Program-made: the position numbers and the translations under genes | Assembly: GCF_000381925.1 (NCBI RefSeq) | Contig: NZ_KB907308.1 | Location: forward strand, 1,674,001-1,738,000 | DNA length: 64,000 bases | Reading direction: 5' to 3' | Source: Nocardia sp. BMG111209 | GTDB lineage: Bacteria; Actinomycetota; Actinomycetes; Mycobacteriales; Mycobacteriaceae | Shown: positions 45,819 to 55,000 of the stretch, one piece after another | Layout: each line of letters begins with the position of its first letter | Numbering within the stretch: the first letter of the stretch is position 1 | The notes under the pieces: generated by a model | The model's input: the letters and a program-made list of their open reading frames with translations, nothing else | Database searches by the model: none | What the model was told of the DNA's origin: nothing

Positions 45819-46210
45819 GATCCACTCCGGAAATCGACGGGGATGAAGAGAGCTTCGAACGGCGGCGCGCCGACGGCGACGGTGCTGTGGCCCGTCCCGT
45901 CGGTATCGGCGGCCAGCACCAGATCGCCGGGGCCGAAGCGCCGGCGCACACCGTCGGTGGTGGTCACCTCGATCACGCCCCGCACCATCACGACCCACTG
46001 CCGGGCCGGCGCCGGATGCGGTGTGCTGTCGAAGAATTCGCTGCGCACATAGGCCACGCCGGCCGCCGACGGCAGGCCGCCGATCCGCATCGGCGGTACT
46101 CCCGCCGCGATCTCACGGGCGGCGAGCGGGATGTCGGCATCGGTGAATCGCGAACCGCCGTCCGCGCCGGTCACGATGGCGGTGTAGCGCAGGGTGCCGT
46201 CCGCGGTCAT
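45815..46210 (-). CDS. cupin-domain protein
   Basis: 131-residue small beta-barrel protein. The cupin motifs are partly kept: PAPARQWVVMVRGVIEVTTTDG and FGPGDLVLAADTDGTGHSTV, with one His in the second motif; His residues of the first motif are mostly missing, so metal binding is doubtful. Coupled by four-base overlaps to the NTF2-like gene before it and the dehydrogenase after it, so the three probably act on one small molecule. Confidence 0.85.
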   Translation of the reverse strand: MTADGTLRYTAIVTGADGGSRFTDADIPLAAREIAAGVPPMRIGGLPSAAGVAYVRSEFFDSTPHPAPARQWVVMVRGVIEVTTTDGVRRRFGPGDLVLAADTDGTGHSTVAVGAPPFEALFIPVDFRSGS

Positions 46211-46632
46211 GCCACGAACTGGTGATCGCTGCGGACCCGGCCGTCGGCGGCGAAGGTGAGTACCTCCAGCCCGGAGCCGGCGACGGAATCGTCTGCGCGC
46301 GAACGCATCACCCAGGTCACCGCGACCGCCGCACCCGCGTGCCGGACCGGCTCGCCCTGCTGCGCGAAGACGAATTCACCGGTGCCGACGAACATCTCGT
46401 AGGCGCGGCCGACCCGCTCGGCGAGTGCGTCGTGTCCCCGGATCTCCAGGGCGGGGAACGGGACGGACAGCCGGGCCGCGGCCGCGCGCATCTCCTCCGG
46501 CGGATGCACCATGAGCTGGTAGCCGTCCTCGGCCCACAATTCGCGGATCAGCTCCCGGCGTCGCACCGGATCGGGTTCGTTCCACTGGGCGACCCAGCGA
46601 TCGGTCAGCTGCTTCAGTTCGATATCGGTCAT
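46207..46632 (-). CDS. NTF2/SnoaL-like protein
   Basis: 141-residue alpha+beta cone fold: ELKQLTDRWVAQWNEPDPVRR and ELWAEDGYQLMVHPPEEM at the start, GHDALAERVGRAYEMFVGTG in the middle, AVAVTWVMRSR and a last strand EVLTFAADGRVRSDHQFV. Possibly an isomerase or hydrolase-like enzyme. First gene of the operon; ATG at 46632 has no ribosome-binding site, and a CAGACT box seven bases upstream suggests a leaderless start. Divergent from the XRE regulator. Confidence 0.84.
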   Translation of the reverse strand: MTDIELKQLTDRWVAQWNEPDPVRRRELIRELWAEDGYQLMVHPPEEMRAAAARLSVPFPALEIRGHDALAERVGRAYEMFVGTGEFVFAQQGEPVRHAGAAVAVTWVMRSRADDSVAGSGLEVLTFAADGRVRSDHQFVA

Positions 46633-46719
46633 GCCGCCGAGTCTGGGCCGGGCGGTGGTGGTCGCGCGATTCCCCGCAGGGTATGGCACGGTGTCGGCGC
46701 GAGGGGTCAGGATGGTGCG

Positions 46720-47520
46720 GTGACCACTGTGGCCGAGACCGGACTGTTCGCCCGTGAGCTGCGCCGATGGCGCGGTGTGCGGCGGTTGAGCCAGCTGGAT
46801 CTGGCGATCCGCGCCGGCACCACCCAGCGCTATCTGAGTTTCCTGGAGCAGGGCCGATCCCAGCCCGGCCGGGCGGTGGTGGTCCGGCTGGCCGAATCGC
46901 TGCGGCTGTCGCTGCGCGAGCGCAACGCACTGCTCATCTCGGCCGGTTACGCGCCGGCATTCACCGAATCCGATTTCGGCGCACCGGGTTTGGCGCCGGT
47001 GCGGGCGGCGCTGCGCACCGTGCTCGCGGGCCACCTGCCGTATCCGGCGATCATCGTGGATCGCTACGGCACCCTGTTGGAGGCCAATGCGGGCTTCACG
47101 TTGTTCACCGAGGACAGCGCGCCGGAACTGCTGCGGCCGCCGATCAACGTGCGCCGCCTGGCCCTGCACCCGGACGGCCTGGCGAAACGGGTCCGCAACC
47201 TGCCGGAATGGGGCCGGCACGTGACCGAGGCGCTGCGCCACCGCGCCCGCACGAGCCCGGATCCCGAACTCGACGCCATGATCGAGGAACTGGAGTCGTA
47301 CCTGCCGCCCGCCGACCTCGGCCCCGGCTATCTCGGCTTCGCCGTACCGCTGCGGCTGCGCACCGGCGGAACCGAATTGCGCCTGATCACCACCTTGACC
47401 TCGTTCGCCACCGCCACCGATGTGGCGCTGGCGGAGGTGCATCTGGAGGCCTTCCTCCCGGCCGACGAGGCCACCGCCGACCATCTCCGCAACCGGTTCC
47501 GGCCCCGCGACGCCCCCTGA
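46720..47520 (+). CDS. XRE-family regulator with MmyB-like ligand domain
   Basis: 266-residue regulator. N-terminal helix-turn-helix: LRRWRGVRRLSQLDLAIRAG (in part) then TTQRYLSFLEQGRSQPGR (about 12-50). From residue 90 the MmyB-like domain PYPAIIVDRYGTLLEANAGF, which folds like a PAS domain and binds lipid-like ligands in relatives, and the C-terminal LGFAVPLRLRTGG. CAGGAT six bases before the GTG suggests a leaderless start. It is divergent from the NTF2-cupin-ADH operon, its likely target. Confidence 0.93.
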   Translation: MTTVAETGLFARELRRWRGVRRLSQLDLAIRAGTTQRYLSFLEQGRSQPGRAVVVRLAESLRLSLRERNALLISAGYAPAFTESDFGAPGLAPVRAALRTVLAGHLPYPAIIVDRYGTLLEANAGFTLFTEDSAPELLRPPINVRRLALHPDGLAKRVRNLPEWGRHVTEALRHRARTSPDPELDAMIEELESYLPPADLGPGYLGFAVPLRLRTGGTELRLITTLTSFATATDVALAEVHLEAFLPADEATADHLRNRFRPRDAP

Positions 47521-47555
47521 TCCGGAATATCCGCCGCCGAGCACTTGCCGACGAA

Positions 47556-47581
47556 TACTCGTAGACGTATATTCGTAGACG
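47556..47581. promoter_or_regulatory. direct-repeat operator upstream of padR
   Basis: TACTCGTAGACG (47556-47567) and TATTCGTAGACG (47570-47581) repeat with a 14-base period; the outer ACTCGT (47557-47562) and ACGAGT (47579-47584) are also inverted. It ends just before the GGAGG ribosome-binding site of padR, the usual place for PadR autoregulation. Confidence 0.65.
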
Positions 47582-47600
47582 AGTAAGGAGGTGAGCCCGG

Positions 47601-48287
47601 ATGGCGCAGAAGCGCAAGGTCGGCAATCTGCTGGCCCTGGCCGTATTGGCCGTGCTGATCGAGCGGCCCATGCATCGCTACGAGATCGCGGCGGTCCTGA
47701 AGGATCGCGGCAAGGACCGCGACATGGACATCAAGTGGGGCTCGCTCTACACCGTCGTCCAGAATCTGGAGAAGCACGGCTTTCTCGAGGTGGTCGGCAG
47801 CGAACGCGAGGGCGCCCGCCCGGAGCGGGTCATCTACCGGCTCACCGAGGCCGGACACGCCGAGGCGGTCGACTGGACCCGCGAGCTCATCTCCACTCCC
47901 GAGCCGGAGCACCACCGCTTCGTCGCCGGCCTGTCCATCGTGGCGATGATCCCGCCGGACGATCTGATCACGCTGCTGAGCGTGCGACTGGACCGGCTGG
48001 CCGAGCAGATCGCCGACGTCCGGCAGGAGATCGCCGAACAGCGGGACCTGATCCCGCGGCTGTTCATGATCGAGGCCGAATTCGGCGCCGCGATGCTCGA
48101 GGCCGAGGCCGAATGGGTCCGCGGCTTCCGCGCGGAACTGACCTCCGGCACCTTCCCCGGTGTCGAGTTCTGGCAGCGACTGCACACCGAGAACGTTCTC
48201 ACCCCCGGCGAGATCGGCACGATCGATTTCCCCGAGGGCATGAGCCCGATCGAGAGGGGGGATTCCGACCCACCGGCGGGTCACTGA
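47601..48287 (+). CDS. PadR-family transcriptional regulator
   Basis: 228-residue repressor. Winged helix: LLALAVLAVLIERPMHRYEI, WGSLYTVVQNLEKHGFLEVV and a wing ending YRLTEAG. The C-terminal part has a long coiled helix (DRLAEQIADVRQEIAEQ) for dimerisation and an extended tail. ATG at 47601 has GGAGGTGA upstream. Repeats at 47556-47581 are its likely operator. The FAD monooxygenase 185 bases downstream is a likely further target. Confidence 0.93.
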   Translation: MAQKRKVGNLLALAVLAVLIERPMHRYEIAAVLKDRGKDRDMDIKWGSLYTVVQNLEKHGFLEVVGSEREGARPERVIYRLTEAGHAEAVDWTRELISTPEPEHHRFVAGLSIVAMIPPDDLITLLSVRLDRLAEQIADVRQEIAEQRDLIPRLFMIEAEFGAAMLEAEAEWVRGFRAELTSGTFPGVEFWQRLHTENVLTPGEIGTIDFPEGMSPIERGDSDPPAGH

Positions 48288-48471
48288 TCCGCCACCGGCA
48301 ACCGGGCCCGGCGAGGTGCGGCAACACCTGCGCCGAGCCCGATCGAAATACCGTCTCGAACCACATTCGTGCAGGCGAATCCGGCCCAAGGCTGGCAAAC
48401 CAAGGATAACCGCGCTCCCTGCACGCCCCGGTTCGGGCGTAGAAACACGCAACCGCAGGGAGAACTCAGTC

Positions 48472-49677
48472 ATGTCCATTCGTTCCGCACTCGTCATCGG
48501 CGGCGGCGTCGCCGGGCCGGTGACCGCCACCGCACTGCAGATGGCCGGTATCGAGGCCCGCGTCTTCGAGGCGTACTCCGGCCCGGCCGTCAACATCGGC
48601 TCCAGCCTCGGCTTCGCCCCCAACGGCCTGGCCGCCCTCGACGTCATCGGCGCCGGTGACGCGATCCGCCGACTCGCACTGCCGATCCGGCACAGCGCGA
48701 TGTCCTTCGGCCACAAGACGATCGAGATGCCCACCGCCGCCGACCTGGAACCACAGCAGTTGGTCGACCGCAGCGATCTGCACACCGCGCTGCACGATCA
48801 CGCTGTCGCCGCGGGCATCCCGTTCGAATACGACAAGCGCCTGGTGCGCGTGGACGAGCGCGCCGACCACATCACCGCGCATTTCGCCGACGGCACCAGC
48901 GCCACCGCCGACATCCTGATCGGTTGCGACGGAGTGAAATCCACCGTCCGCGACCTCATCGATCCGAATGCTCCCGGCGCGAACTACACGGGCATGCTCG
49001 GCTTCGGCGCACTCTCCGATCACACGCTGGACACCCCCGCCCACACCATGATCTTCGCCTTCGGCAAGAACGCCTACTACCTGTACTGGGTCGGCGCCGA
49101 CGGCCGCGTCGGGTGGGGCGCCAACCTGCCCAGCAAGCGCTACATGTCGATCAGCGAGGCCCGCGCGATCTCCAACGAGCAGTGGCTGCGCACCATGCGC
49201 GACACCTACGGCGAGGACGTCCCCGGCGCCGACCTGGTCCGCCACACCCGCCCCGAGAATCTGGTCGTCTCCGGCGCCCTGCACATCATGCCGCCGGTCC
49301 CGCACTGGCACCGCGGCCGCATGGTCCTGGTCGGCGACAGCGTGCACGCCCCCAGCAACAGCACCGGTCAGGGTGCCTCGCAGGCCATCGAGAGCGCCAT
49401 CCAGCTGGCTCGCTGCCTGCGCGACTTCGACGATCCGGCAACGGCTTTCACCGCCTACGAACGATTCCGCCGCCCCCGCGTCGAAGCCATCGCCGCCCGT
49501 GGCGCGCGGATCAACCACGCCAAAACCCCAGGGCCCGTGATGCGTAAGGTCATGCCCGCCCTGATGCCCCTGATGTTCGGCTCGTCCAAACTCCAGCAGA
49601 TCATGCGCCGCGAACAGAGCTACCGCATCGACTGGGCCGCCCCGGTGGACGAGCAGGCCGAACTCGCCTGGGCCTGA
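48472..49677 (+). CDS. FAD-dependent monooxygenase (PHBH/TetX-like)
   Basis: 401-residue flavoprotein aromatic hydroxylase. FAD site LVIGGGVAGPVTATALQMAG (7-26), the DG-type motif DILIGCDGVKSTVR, and GD motif RMVLVGDSVHAPSNSTGQGA (in part). Single-component enzyme using NAD(P)H and O2; substrates in this family include aromatic compounds and antibiotics such as tetracycline and rifampicin. GGGAGAA lies upstream of the ATG. Behind padR, so substrate-induced expression is plausible. A hairpin terminator follows the stop codon. 48288-48471 holds no other feature. Confidence 0.92.
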   Translation: MSIRSALVIGGGVAGPVTATALQMAGIEARVFEAYSGPAVNIGSSLGFAPNGLAALDVIGAGDAIRRLALPIRHSAMSFGHKTIEMPTAADLEPQQLVDRSDLHTALHDHAVAAGIPFEYDKRLVRVDERADHITAHFADGTSATADILIGCDGVKSTVRDLIDPNAPGANYTGMLGFGALSDHTLDTPAHTMIFAFGKNAYYLYWVGADGRVGWGANLPSKRYMSISEARAISNEQWLRTMRDTYGEDVPGADLVRHTRPENLVVSGALHIMPPVPHWHRGRMVLVGDSVHAPSNSTGQGASQAIESAIQLARCLRDFDDPATAFTAYERFRRPRVEAIAARGARINHAKTPGPVMRKVMPALMPLMFGSSKLQQIMRREQSYRIDWAAPVDEQAELAWA

Positions 49678-49689
49678 GGGTAATTGCGC

Positions 49690-49724
49690 GCGGGCCCGGA
49701 ATCGTCATCCGATTCCGGGCCCGC
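49690..49724 (+). terminator. hairpin terminator
   Basis: GCGGGCCCGGAATCG (49690-49704) and its perfect complement (49710-49724) close a 5-base loop, 12 bases after the monooxygenase stop codon. It separates that gene from the HerA-type operon. Confidence 0.85.
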
Positions 49725-49856
49725 TTCGCCACCGTTCGGACCGATACGCCACGGAATTGCCCGGATACGCCGCTCGAACGCGACGGAATCGCTACAGTAT
49801 CGATCGGCGCAGAGCCGGAGGTACACCAGCAACATTCCGGCCGGTCGGAGGGGACA

Positions 49857-50369
49857 GTGCTGGATCCAGGGAATCATCAGGGGAAATTCGGTGCGGACTA
49901 CATTCGCGTACTGGCCTCGGCGGCCGGGCTGATCTGGTCACAGGACGATGTGGACCTCGACACCGTCGACCTGTGCCTGAAACTGCCCGGCCGTACGCCG
50001 CGCGGTTTCTCGCCACGAATCGACGTGCAGGTCAAGACCGTTTCCACGCTCGACACCACCAACGGTGTGGTCAATTACGACGGCCTGAGCCACGCCCAGT
50101 TCAACAACCTGGCGGGCCCGGACTTCACGGTGCCGAGATACCTTTTCGTAGTTCATGTTCCGCGTAGTTCCACCAATTACGCCGACCTCAGCACATTCGG
50201 TCTGTTGTTACGTCATATCGGGTATTACGTATCGCTCAGCGACCTTTCGCCGCTACCGTCGTCCCGGCGCGATCGGCACATCCGGGTGAAACTCCCGATG
50301 AGCAATGTGCTGACCGCGGAAAGCCTGCGCGGACTCGTTCTCGGCAATATCGTCACTCCGATCGGGTGA
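49857..50369 (+). CDS. DUF4365-like putative nuclease, first gene of the HerA-ATPase operon
   Basis: 170-residue soluble protein. The opening GKFGADYIRVLASAAGLIW helix, then DLDTVDLCLKL and, after a loop, RIDVQVKTV (residues 54-62) give an Asp38 ... Gln58-x-Lys60 pattern as in DUF4365 proteins, a group related to PD-(D/E)XK nucleases. A DNA- or RNA-cutting role is therefore plausible, but a Gln in place of Glu/Asp leaves activity open. GTG at 49857 has GGAGGGG four bases upstream; a candidate -10 box TACAGT is at 49793-49798. Six bases separate it from the next gene. Confidence 0.7.
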   Translation: MLDPGNHQGKFGADYIRVLASAAGLIWSQDDVDLDTVDLCLKLPGRTPRGFSPRIDVQVKTVSTLDTTNGVVNYDGLSHAQFNNLAGPDFTVPRYLFVVHVPRSSTNYADLSTFGLLLRHIGYYVSLSDLSPLPSSRRDRHIRVKLPMSNVLTAESLRGLVLGNIVTPIG

Positions 50370-50375
50370 CCGGCG

Positions 50376-51428
50376 ATGACACAGCCGCCGCGGATCGAGG
50401 ATGTGACCACCTATCTCCGGACGCACGGATGGATCGTCAGCGGACGCTGGCGCGGTGCGGAGGTCTGGAGCAGGGACGACTACGACGTACTGCTACCGCC
50501 GTCGGACACCGTGATCGACGCGCAGCTGCGGCTGCGTGAGCTGATCCGGTGCGTCGCGGCCGCCGAGGACCGCGCGGCCGCCGACGTCCGGTCCGACATA
50601 ATCACTCCCGCAACCGATCTCGTGTCGTACCGAGCGGGCGGGAATACCGCCCTCACCCTGACCACCGGCGCCGGTGCGGTGAGCGGCGTGCGTGACCTCC
50701 TCTCGATCTGCGCACGAGAGTCGTTGGACGAGAACCGTTCCGGTCTGCCGGGCCGGCCGCCGGATGTGGTGCGCTCCCTGCTGGAACGATCACTGCTGAC
50801 GGTGTCCACCGAGACGTTCGGGATCGATGTCCGGGTCCCGATCGACGGCGCCGATCCCGAGCCGCTCGGCCGCCGGACGACCCTGCGCCTGCTGGACAGC
50901 TCGGCCCGGTTGCTGTCGGCAGTGCAGTCGGAAACCGATGCCGTGGAACGGATCTCGCAAGCGGACGTGCCCGAGGTGATCTGCGGCGCGCTGGCCGAGC
51001 TGGCGGGCAGCGAGCACAATGCCCCGTTCGAACTCGGTTTCCGCTGGTCACAACTCATTCCGCGGGACAACGTGGCGCTGCGGTTTCCGGCCGGTGCGGG
51101 CGAGCACCTGCGTGCCGCGAGCCGGCCCACCGCGCAGGTGATCGAGACCGCCACGGTGGCGGGGCTGGTGACCGAGCTGTCCGACGACGAGGAGGGGGAC
51201 CGCTGGCGAATCAAGGTGCGCGGCACGCTCATCGCCGGGGACACCGAACCCGCACGGCAACCGCAACTGGTCGCGGTGCGGCTGGCCGATGCCACGCAAT
51301 ACGCCGCGGCGCTGGCCGCGCATCGGGACGGCCGGCTCGTGCGCGCGTCCGGATCCCTCGCCCGGACCCGGCGGACCCGCGAGATCACCACCGCGGAAAC
51401 AGGTTTCATCATCCACCCCCGACCGTGA
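50376..51428 (+). CDS. uncharacterised protein, second gene of the HerA-ATPase operon
   Basis: 350-residue soluble protein without a recognised domain. The N-terminus (VTTYLRTHGWIVSGRW, AEVWSRDDYDVLLPP) has the look of a small alpha/beta module, followed by a helical stretch (AQLRLRELIRCVAAAEDR). The C-terminal 120 residues are beta-rich (VIETATVAGLVTELSDDEEG, RWRIKVRGTL, QLVAVRLADATQYAAAL) and could be an OB-like or beta-barrel fold. No membrane segment, signal or Cys cluster. Position between a putative nuclease and the ATPase suggests an adaptor or sensor. Confidence 0.7.
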   Translation: MTQPPRIEDVTTYLRTHGWIVSGRWRGAEVWSRDDYDVLLPPSDTVIDAQLRLRELIRCVAAAEDRAAADVRSDIITPATDLVSYRAGGNTALTLTTGAGAVSGVRDLLSICARESLDENRSGLPGRPPDVVRSLLERSLLTVSTETFGIDVRVPIDGADPEPLGRRTTLRLLDSSARLLSAVQSETDAVERISQADVPEVICGALAELAGSEHNAPFELGFRWSQLIPRDNVALRFPAGAGEHLRAASRPTAQVIETATVAGLVTELSDDEEGDRWRIKVRGTLIAGDTEPARQPQLVAVRLADATQYAAALAAHRDGRLVRASGSLARTRRTREITTAETGFIIHPRP

Positions 51429-51441
51429 AAGAAGAGGCGAT

Positions 51442-52050
51442 ATGCCCGAAGATCAGCTCACCCTCACCGAACGCTGTGTCCTGCTCGTGCTGATGGCGGA
51501 GGCCCGTGAGCTCACCAACGCCGAGTTGCTCGCACTGGCCGGTGTCAAACTCGACGGCCGGTACCGTCAGCGACTCAACGATCTGGGGCTGGTCGGCAGT
51601 GTCAAGGTGAACCGGGCCTATGTCCACGAGCTCACCGATCGCGGCACGAAGTGGTGTGCCTTGGAGCTGACCCGTTCCCGCCCTGCGCGTTCCGGCTGCG
51701 CGGGTGGTGCGCTGTACACCGTGCTCGCCGGGGTGGGCCGCCATCTGACCGACAGCGGGCACACCCTGTCCGACGTCTTCCGGCCCGATGTGGCGCGACG
51801 GGTGGAGACCGCGTACGCGGAATTGACCCGTGGCAGTGGCACTCCCGTGCGGCTGGCGGTGCTGCGGACCAAGCTGACCGGCCTGCCCCGGGACGATGTC
51901 GACCGCGCGCTGGAACAACTGGCTCGCCGCCACGATGTGCACGTGCGGGCCGAGGCCGATCAGAAACTGCTCACCGAAGAGGATCGGGCGGCCGCGGTCC
52001 GGCTGGGCGGCACGCCCCGACATCTGCTCACCATCGAGGCGCCGAAATGA
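51442..52050 (+). CDS. winged-helix-like protein, third gene of the HerA-ATPase operon
   Basis: 202-residue protein with two helix-turn-helix-like parts. N-terminal: LTERCVLLVLMAEARELTNA, LLALAGVKLDGRYRQRLNDLG, then YVHELTDRGTKW as wing. C-terminal: VRLAVLRTKLTGLPRDDVDR, ALEQLARRHDVHVRAEAD and RAAAVRLGGTPRHLLTIE, a pattern I associate with small DNA-binding modules in multi-gene defence loci. ATG at 51442 has GAGG upstream; the stop overlaps the ATPase start (ATGA), so the two are made together. Probably recruits the ATPase to DNA or regulates the operon. Confidence 0.7.
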   Translation: MPEDQLTLTERCVLLVLMAEARELTNAELLALAGVKLDGRYRQRLNDLGLVGSVKVNRAYVHELTDRGTKWCALELTRSRPARSGCAGGALYTVLAGVGRHLTDSGHTLSDVFRPDVARRVETAYAELTRGSGTPVRLAVLRTKLTGLPRDDVDRALEQLARRHDVHVRAEADQKLLTEEDRAAAVRLGGTPRHLLTIEAPK

Positions 52051-55000
52051 ACGAAGACCAGCGCCGGGCACTCTCCGCGATCCAATTCGGCAGTGTGCTC
52101 GGCACGGAAGGGATCTGGAGCCCCCTACGCTACCACGTCGACGGTCTGCATCCGCTGGCCACCGCGAGGATCCGGCGCGCCGTGGAGGCGGCCGCGAGCA
52201 GACCGCGCAGCCAGCCGACCGGTCTGATACTCAGCGGTGAGCGCGGTGTCGGCAAGACGCACATGCTCGGCTGGCTGCGCGCATACGTTCAGGAGCAGGG
52301 CGGATCGTTCTTCATGCCGAAACTGCTCGACGGCGCCTCGTTCTGGGCCGGCGCGGTGCACGGCATCGTCAACCAGTTGCGCGGGGCCGACGGCGGGCAG
52401 CTCGGCCGGATCATCGACGCGCTGAGCCAGATCGCCGGGTGCGACCGCGAATTACGGGTCCGGTTGCACGGCACACTCACGGTCGGCCGGGACCACCTCG
52501 ACGAGTTCATCGCCCAGGTGGACGATTTCGACAGTCAGTCGATGCGCGACTATCAGGACACGCTGCGCGCGCTCGTGCTCTATCAGGCCAACCAGCGCGA
52601 TGTGCGCGATGTCGGACTCAGTTTCCTGCTGCTCGAGGACGGCATCGACGAAACCGACCGTGCGGCATGGGGTTTCCGCAGCCGACGACGGACCTCCCAG
52701 CAGATCTTCAACGACCTGTCCTGGTTGTTCGCGCTCACCGGCCCGGTGGTCCTGGCGGTCGATCAGATCGATTCCGTGATCGCGCAATCGGGCCACGGTG
52801 GCGAGAACCGGCTGGCCCAGGACCTCGCCGACGGCCTCATGCGGATGCGGGAAGAAACCGTGCGCACGATCATCGTGGCCGCCTGCATTCCCAAATCGTG
52901 GGAGCTCCTGGCGGACCGCGCGGTCAACTCCGCCGCCGATCGCTTCACCGTGCTCGAGTTGTCGACCAACATGCCCAGCACCGATATGGCACGAACGATC
53001 GTCGTACGACATCTGGCGGCGCAGTACGGCGAGATCGGCTTCGAACCCCCGTTTCCGAGCTGGCCGGTCTCGCCACTGGCCTTCGAGGATCGCGCGGTGG
53101 CCAACTACACGCCGCGCCGCTTGTTGCAACAGGTCGACGAGCACGTCCAGCGGTGCCTGAACCTCGGCACGATCACCGAACTCGAACATTTCGAAGCGCC
53201 GGAGGACAGGCCCGTACCGCTGCCCACACCGCCCGCTCCCGACGAGATGGCGGTGTTCGACGCCCAGTTCGAGCGCCTGTGCCGATCCGCGGATGTGGTT
53301 GCGCCACTGGATCCCCGGCACGAGGACGAGCGAATGTTCGCGCTGCTCAACGCCGCATTGCGGTCCTTCGCGCTGGAACAACGCGGCAGCGGGAAGGGGC
53401 TGACCGTCGATCAGGCGGCCACCTTGCAGTCCGCGCTGCATGCCCGGCTGCGCCGCACACTCGACGAGGCGACCGAGGACGAGGAGCACTGGAGCTTCCG
53501 ATCGATCGGCCACACCCATGCGCGTGCCGTGCAGACCCGGTTGCGCTCGGCGTCGCTCGAGGCGGGAATCCAACCCGGCACGGACAAACGGCATCTCGTC
53601 GTGGTGCGCAACATGCCGTTCTCGCCCGGCCGGGTCACCTCCGAGATGCTCAGCGAATTCCAGGCGGCCGGCGGCGTCGCGGTCCCCATCTCCGAAGAGG
53701 ATCTCCGGGTCTTCGCCGCGCTGGATGCGATGCTCCTCGACTCCGCGGCGGGCTTCGCCGACTGGCTCGTGGTCCGGAAACCGGCGAGCCGGTCGCAATT
53801 GCTCAGCAGGGTGATCCCGGCCGTGCCGATCGATGCGGCGGCCGTGCCGATCGACCCGGCGGCCGTGCCGACTGATCCGGCGGCCGGAACGAGGAAATCG
53901 ACCTTCGACGGATTCGCCGAGCCGGAGCCTGCGCCGGCGCACCCGATCGAAACCGACACCGCGACAACGAAACCCGGCAGCACACCACCGCCACACACCG
54001 AGCCCGGCCCGGCCGGGACGAAACCGGCGGTTCCGCTGGGTCGGACCATGGACGGCCGGAACGAATTCCGCGTCCCCCTCGTTCTGTTGCGCAAGCACAC
54101 TGCCGTTTTCGCCGGTAGCGGTTCGGGCAAGACGGTGCTGCTCCGGCGTCTGGTGGAAGAAGCCGCGCTGCAGGGTGTTTCGGCGATCCTGATCGACAGC
54201 AACAACGACCTGGCGAGATTGGGCGACCCCTGGCCGGAACCGCCGATCGGCTGGGGTCCCCGCGATGCGGACCGTGCCGCGGAATACCTCGAGAACACCG
54301 ATGTGGTCGTGTGGACTCCCCGGCGCGAAGCGGGCCGCCCCCTCGCGCTGAATCCGCTGCCCGACTTCCGTGATGTGCTGGACGATCCCGACGAATTGCT
54401 CACCTCCATCGATGCCTCCGTCGCCGGACTGCTGCCGAGAGCCGGGCTGACCAGCCGTGAAACCCCGAAGGGTGCGGCCGTGCTGCGCGAGGCCCTCACC
54501 CACTTCGCCACCCAGGGTGGCAGCGAACTGCGCGATTTCGTGGCCCTGCTCGCGAACCTGCCCGAGGGCGTCAGCATCATCGCGAACGCATCGCGCCGGG
54601 CCGCGGAGATGGCCGACAGTCTCACCGCGGCGATGATCAACGATCCGGTGTTCGGCGGCGCGGGCGAGCGATTGGATCCCGGCGCACTGCTGACCCCGGC
54701 CGCGGGCAAACGCGCTCGCGTATCCGTCGTCAATTTCATCGGGCTGCCGACCGACGAGCAGCGCCAGACGTTCGTCAACCAATTGCAGTTGGCGTTGTTC
54801 GCGTGGATCAAGCGCAACCCGGCACGAGATCGCCCCCTGGGCAGTCTCTTCGTCCTCGACGAGGCACAGACGTTCGTACCGTCATTGCGCTCCAACGCAT
54901 CCAAGGAGAGCACCCTGAAGCTGGCCACCCAGGCCCGCAAGTACGGACTCGGCATGGTGTACGCAACCCAGGCGCCGAAGGCGTTGGACAACATGGTGAC

